From NCBI GenBank assembly GCA_001824635.1, contig MHYB01000086.1, positions 8,147-14,799 on the forward strand: DNA of 6,653 nucleotides, in the 5' to 3' direction. Of this stretch, positions 6,610 to 6,653 are shown one piece after another; the stretch's first letter is position 1; each line of letters begins with the position of its first letter. The DNA comes from Planctomycetes bacterium GWF2_50_10 (lineage in GTDB: Bacteria > Planctomycetota > Phycisphaerae > Sedimentisphaerales > GWF2-50-10). The notes under the pieces were generated by a model that worked only from the letters and a program-made list of their open reading frames with translations, was not told where the DNA came from and did no database searches. The position numbers and the translations under genes are program-made.

Positions 6610-6653
6610 ATTACACCACTTCCTGGAAAGCTCTAACTGATGTTGTAGCCTGA

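Overview
All supported genes in this window lie on the minus strand, so it reads from right to left. I infer a Gram-negative-type bacterium that recycles peptidoglycan. The mix of moderate GC, a small RRM RNA-binding protein, a stand-alone PilZ protein, a GH20 glycosidase, an SSS-family symporter and poor Shine-Dalgarno sites inside the operon fits Planctomycetota, perhaps a Phycisphaerae/Sedimentisphaerales relative. That placement is an impression from gene content and no phylogenetic marker in the window supports it.

Right and centre (about 6609 down to 997): four tightly packed or overlapping genes form an apparent operon. Its order is a GH20 beta-N-acetylhexosaminidase, anhydro-N-acetylmuramic acid kinase (AnmK), N-acetylmuramic acid 6-phosphate etherase (MurQ), and a sodium:solute symporter (SSS family). 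AnmK and MurQ are consecutive enzymes: AnmK turns anhydroMurNAc into MurNAc-6-phosphate, and MurQ removes D-lactate to give GlcNAc-6-phosphate. The GH20 enzyme has no visible signal peptide. It sits where a GH3-type NagZ would be expected functionally, and may release GlcNAc and anhydroMurNAc from GlcNAc-anhydroMurNAc. The symporter may import a muropeptide sugar, a job done in Escherichia coli by AmpG or MurP, which belong to other families. Both of these substitutions are inferred from context.

Left of the operon: a 108-base AT-rich gap leads to a single-domain PilZ protein (888 to 562) with a strong Shine-Dalgarno, followed by a clear intrinsic terminator (494 to 461). Next comes a gene-free stretch of about 300 bases, probably promoter and leader, and then the start of a small RRM RNA-binding protein (163 to the left edge, truncated by the window).

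The stretch 164-561 contains no convincing gene. I found no tRNA, rRNA, insertion sequence, CRISPR array or phage gene. The most notable item is the GH20-AnmK-MurQ-SSS operon, a possible variant muropeptide recycling pathway made of known families. I see no evidence for an entirely new system.
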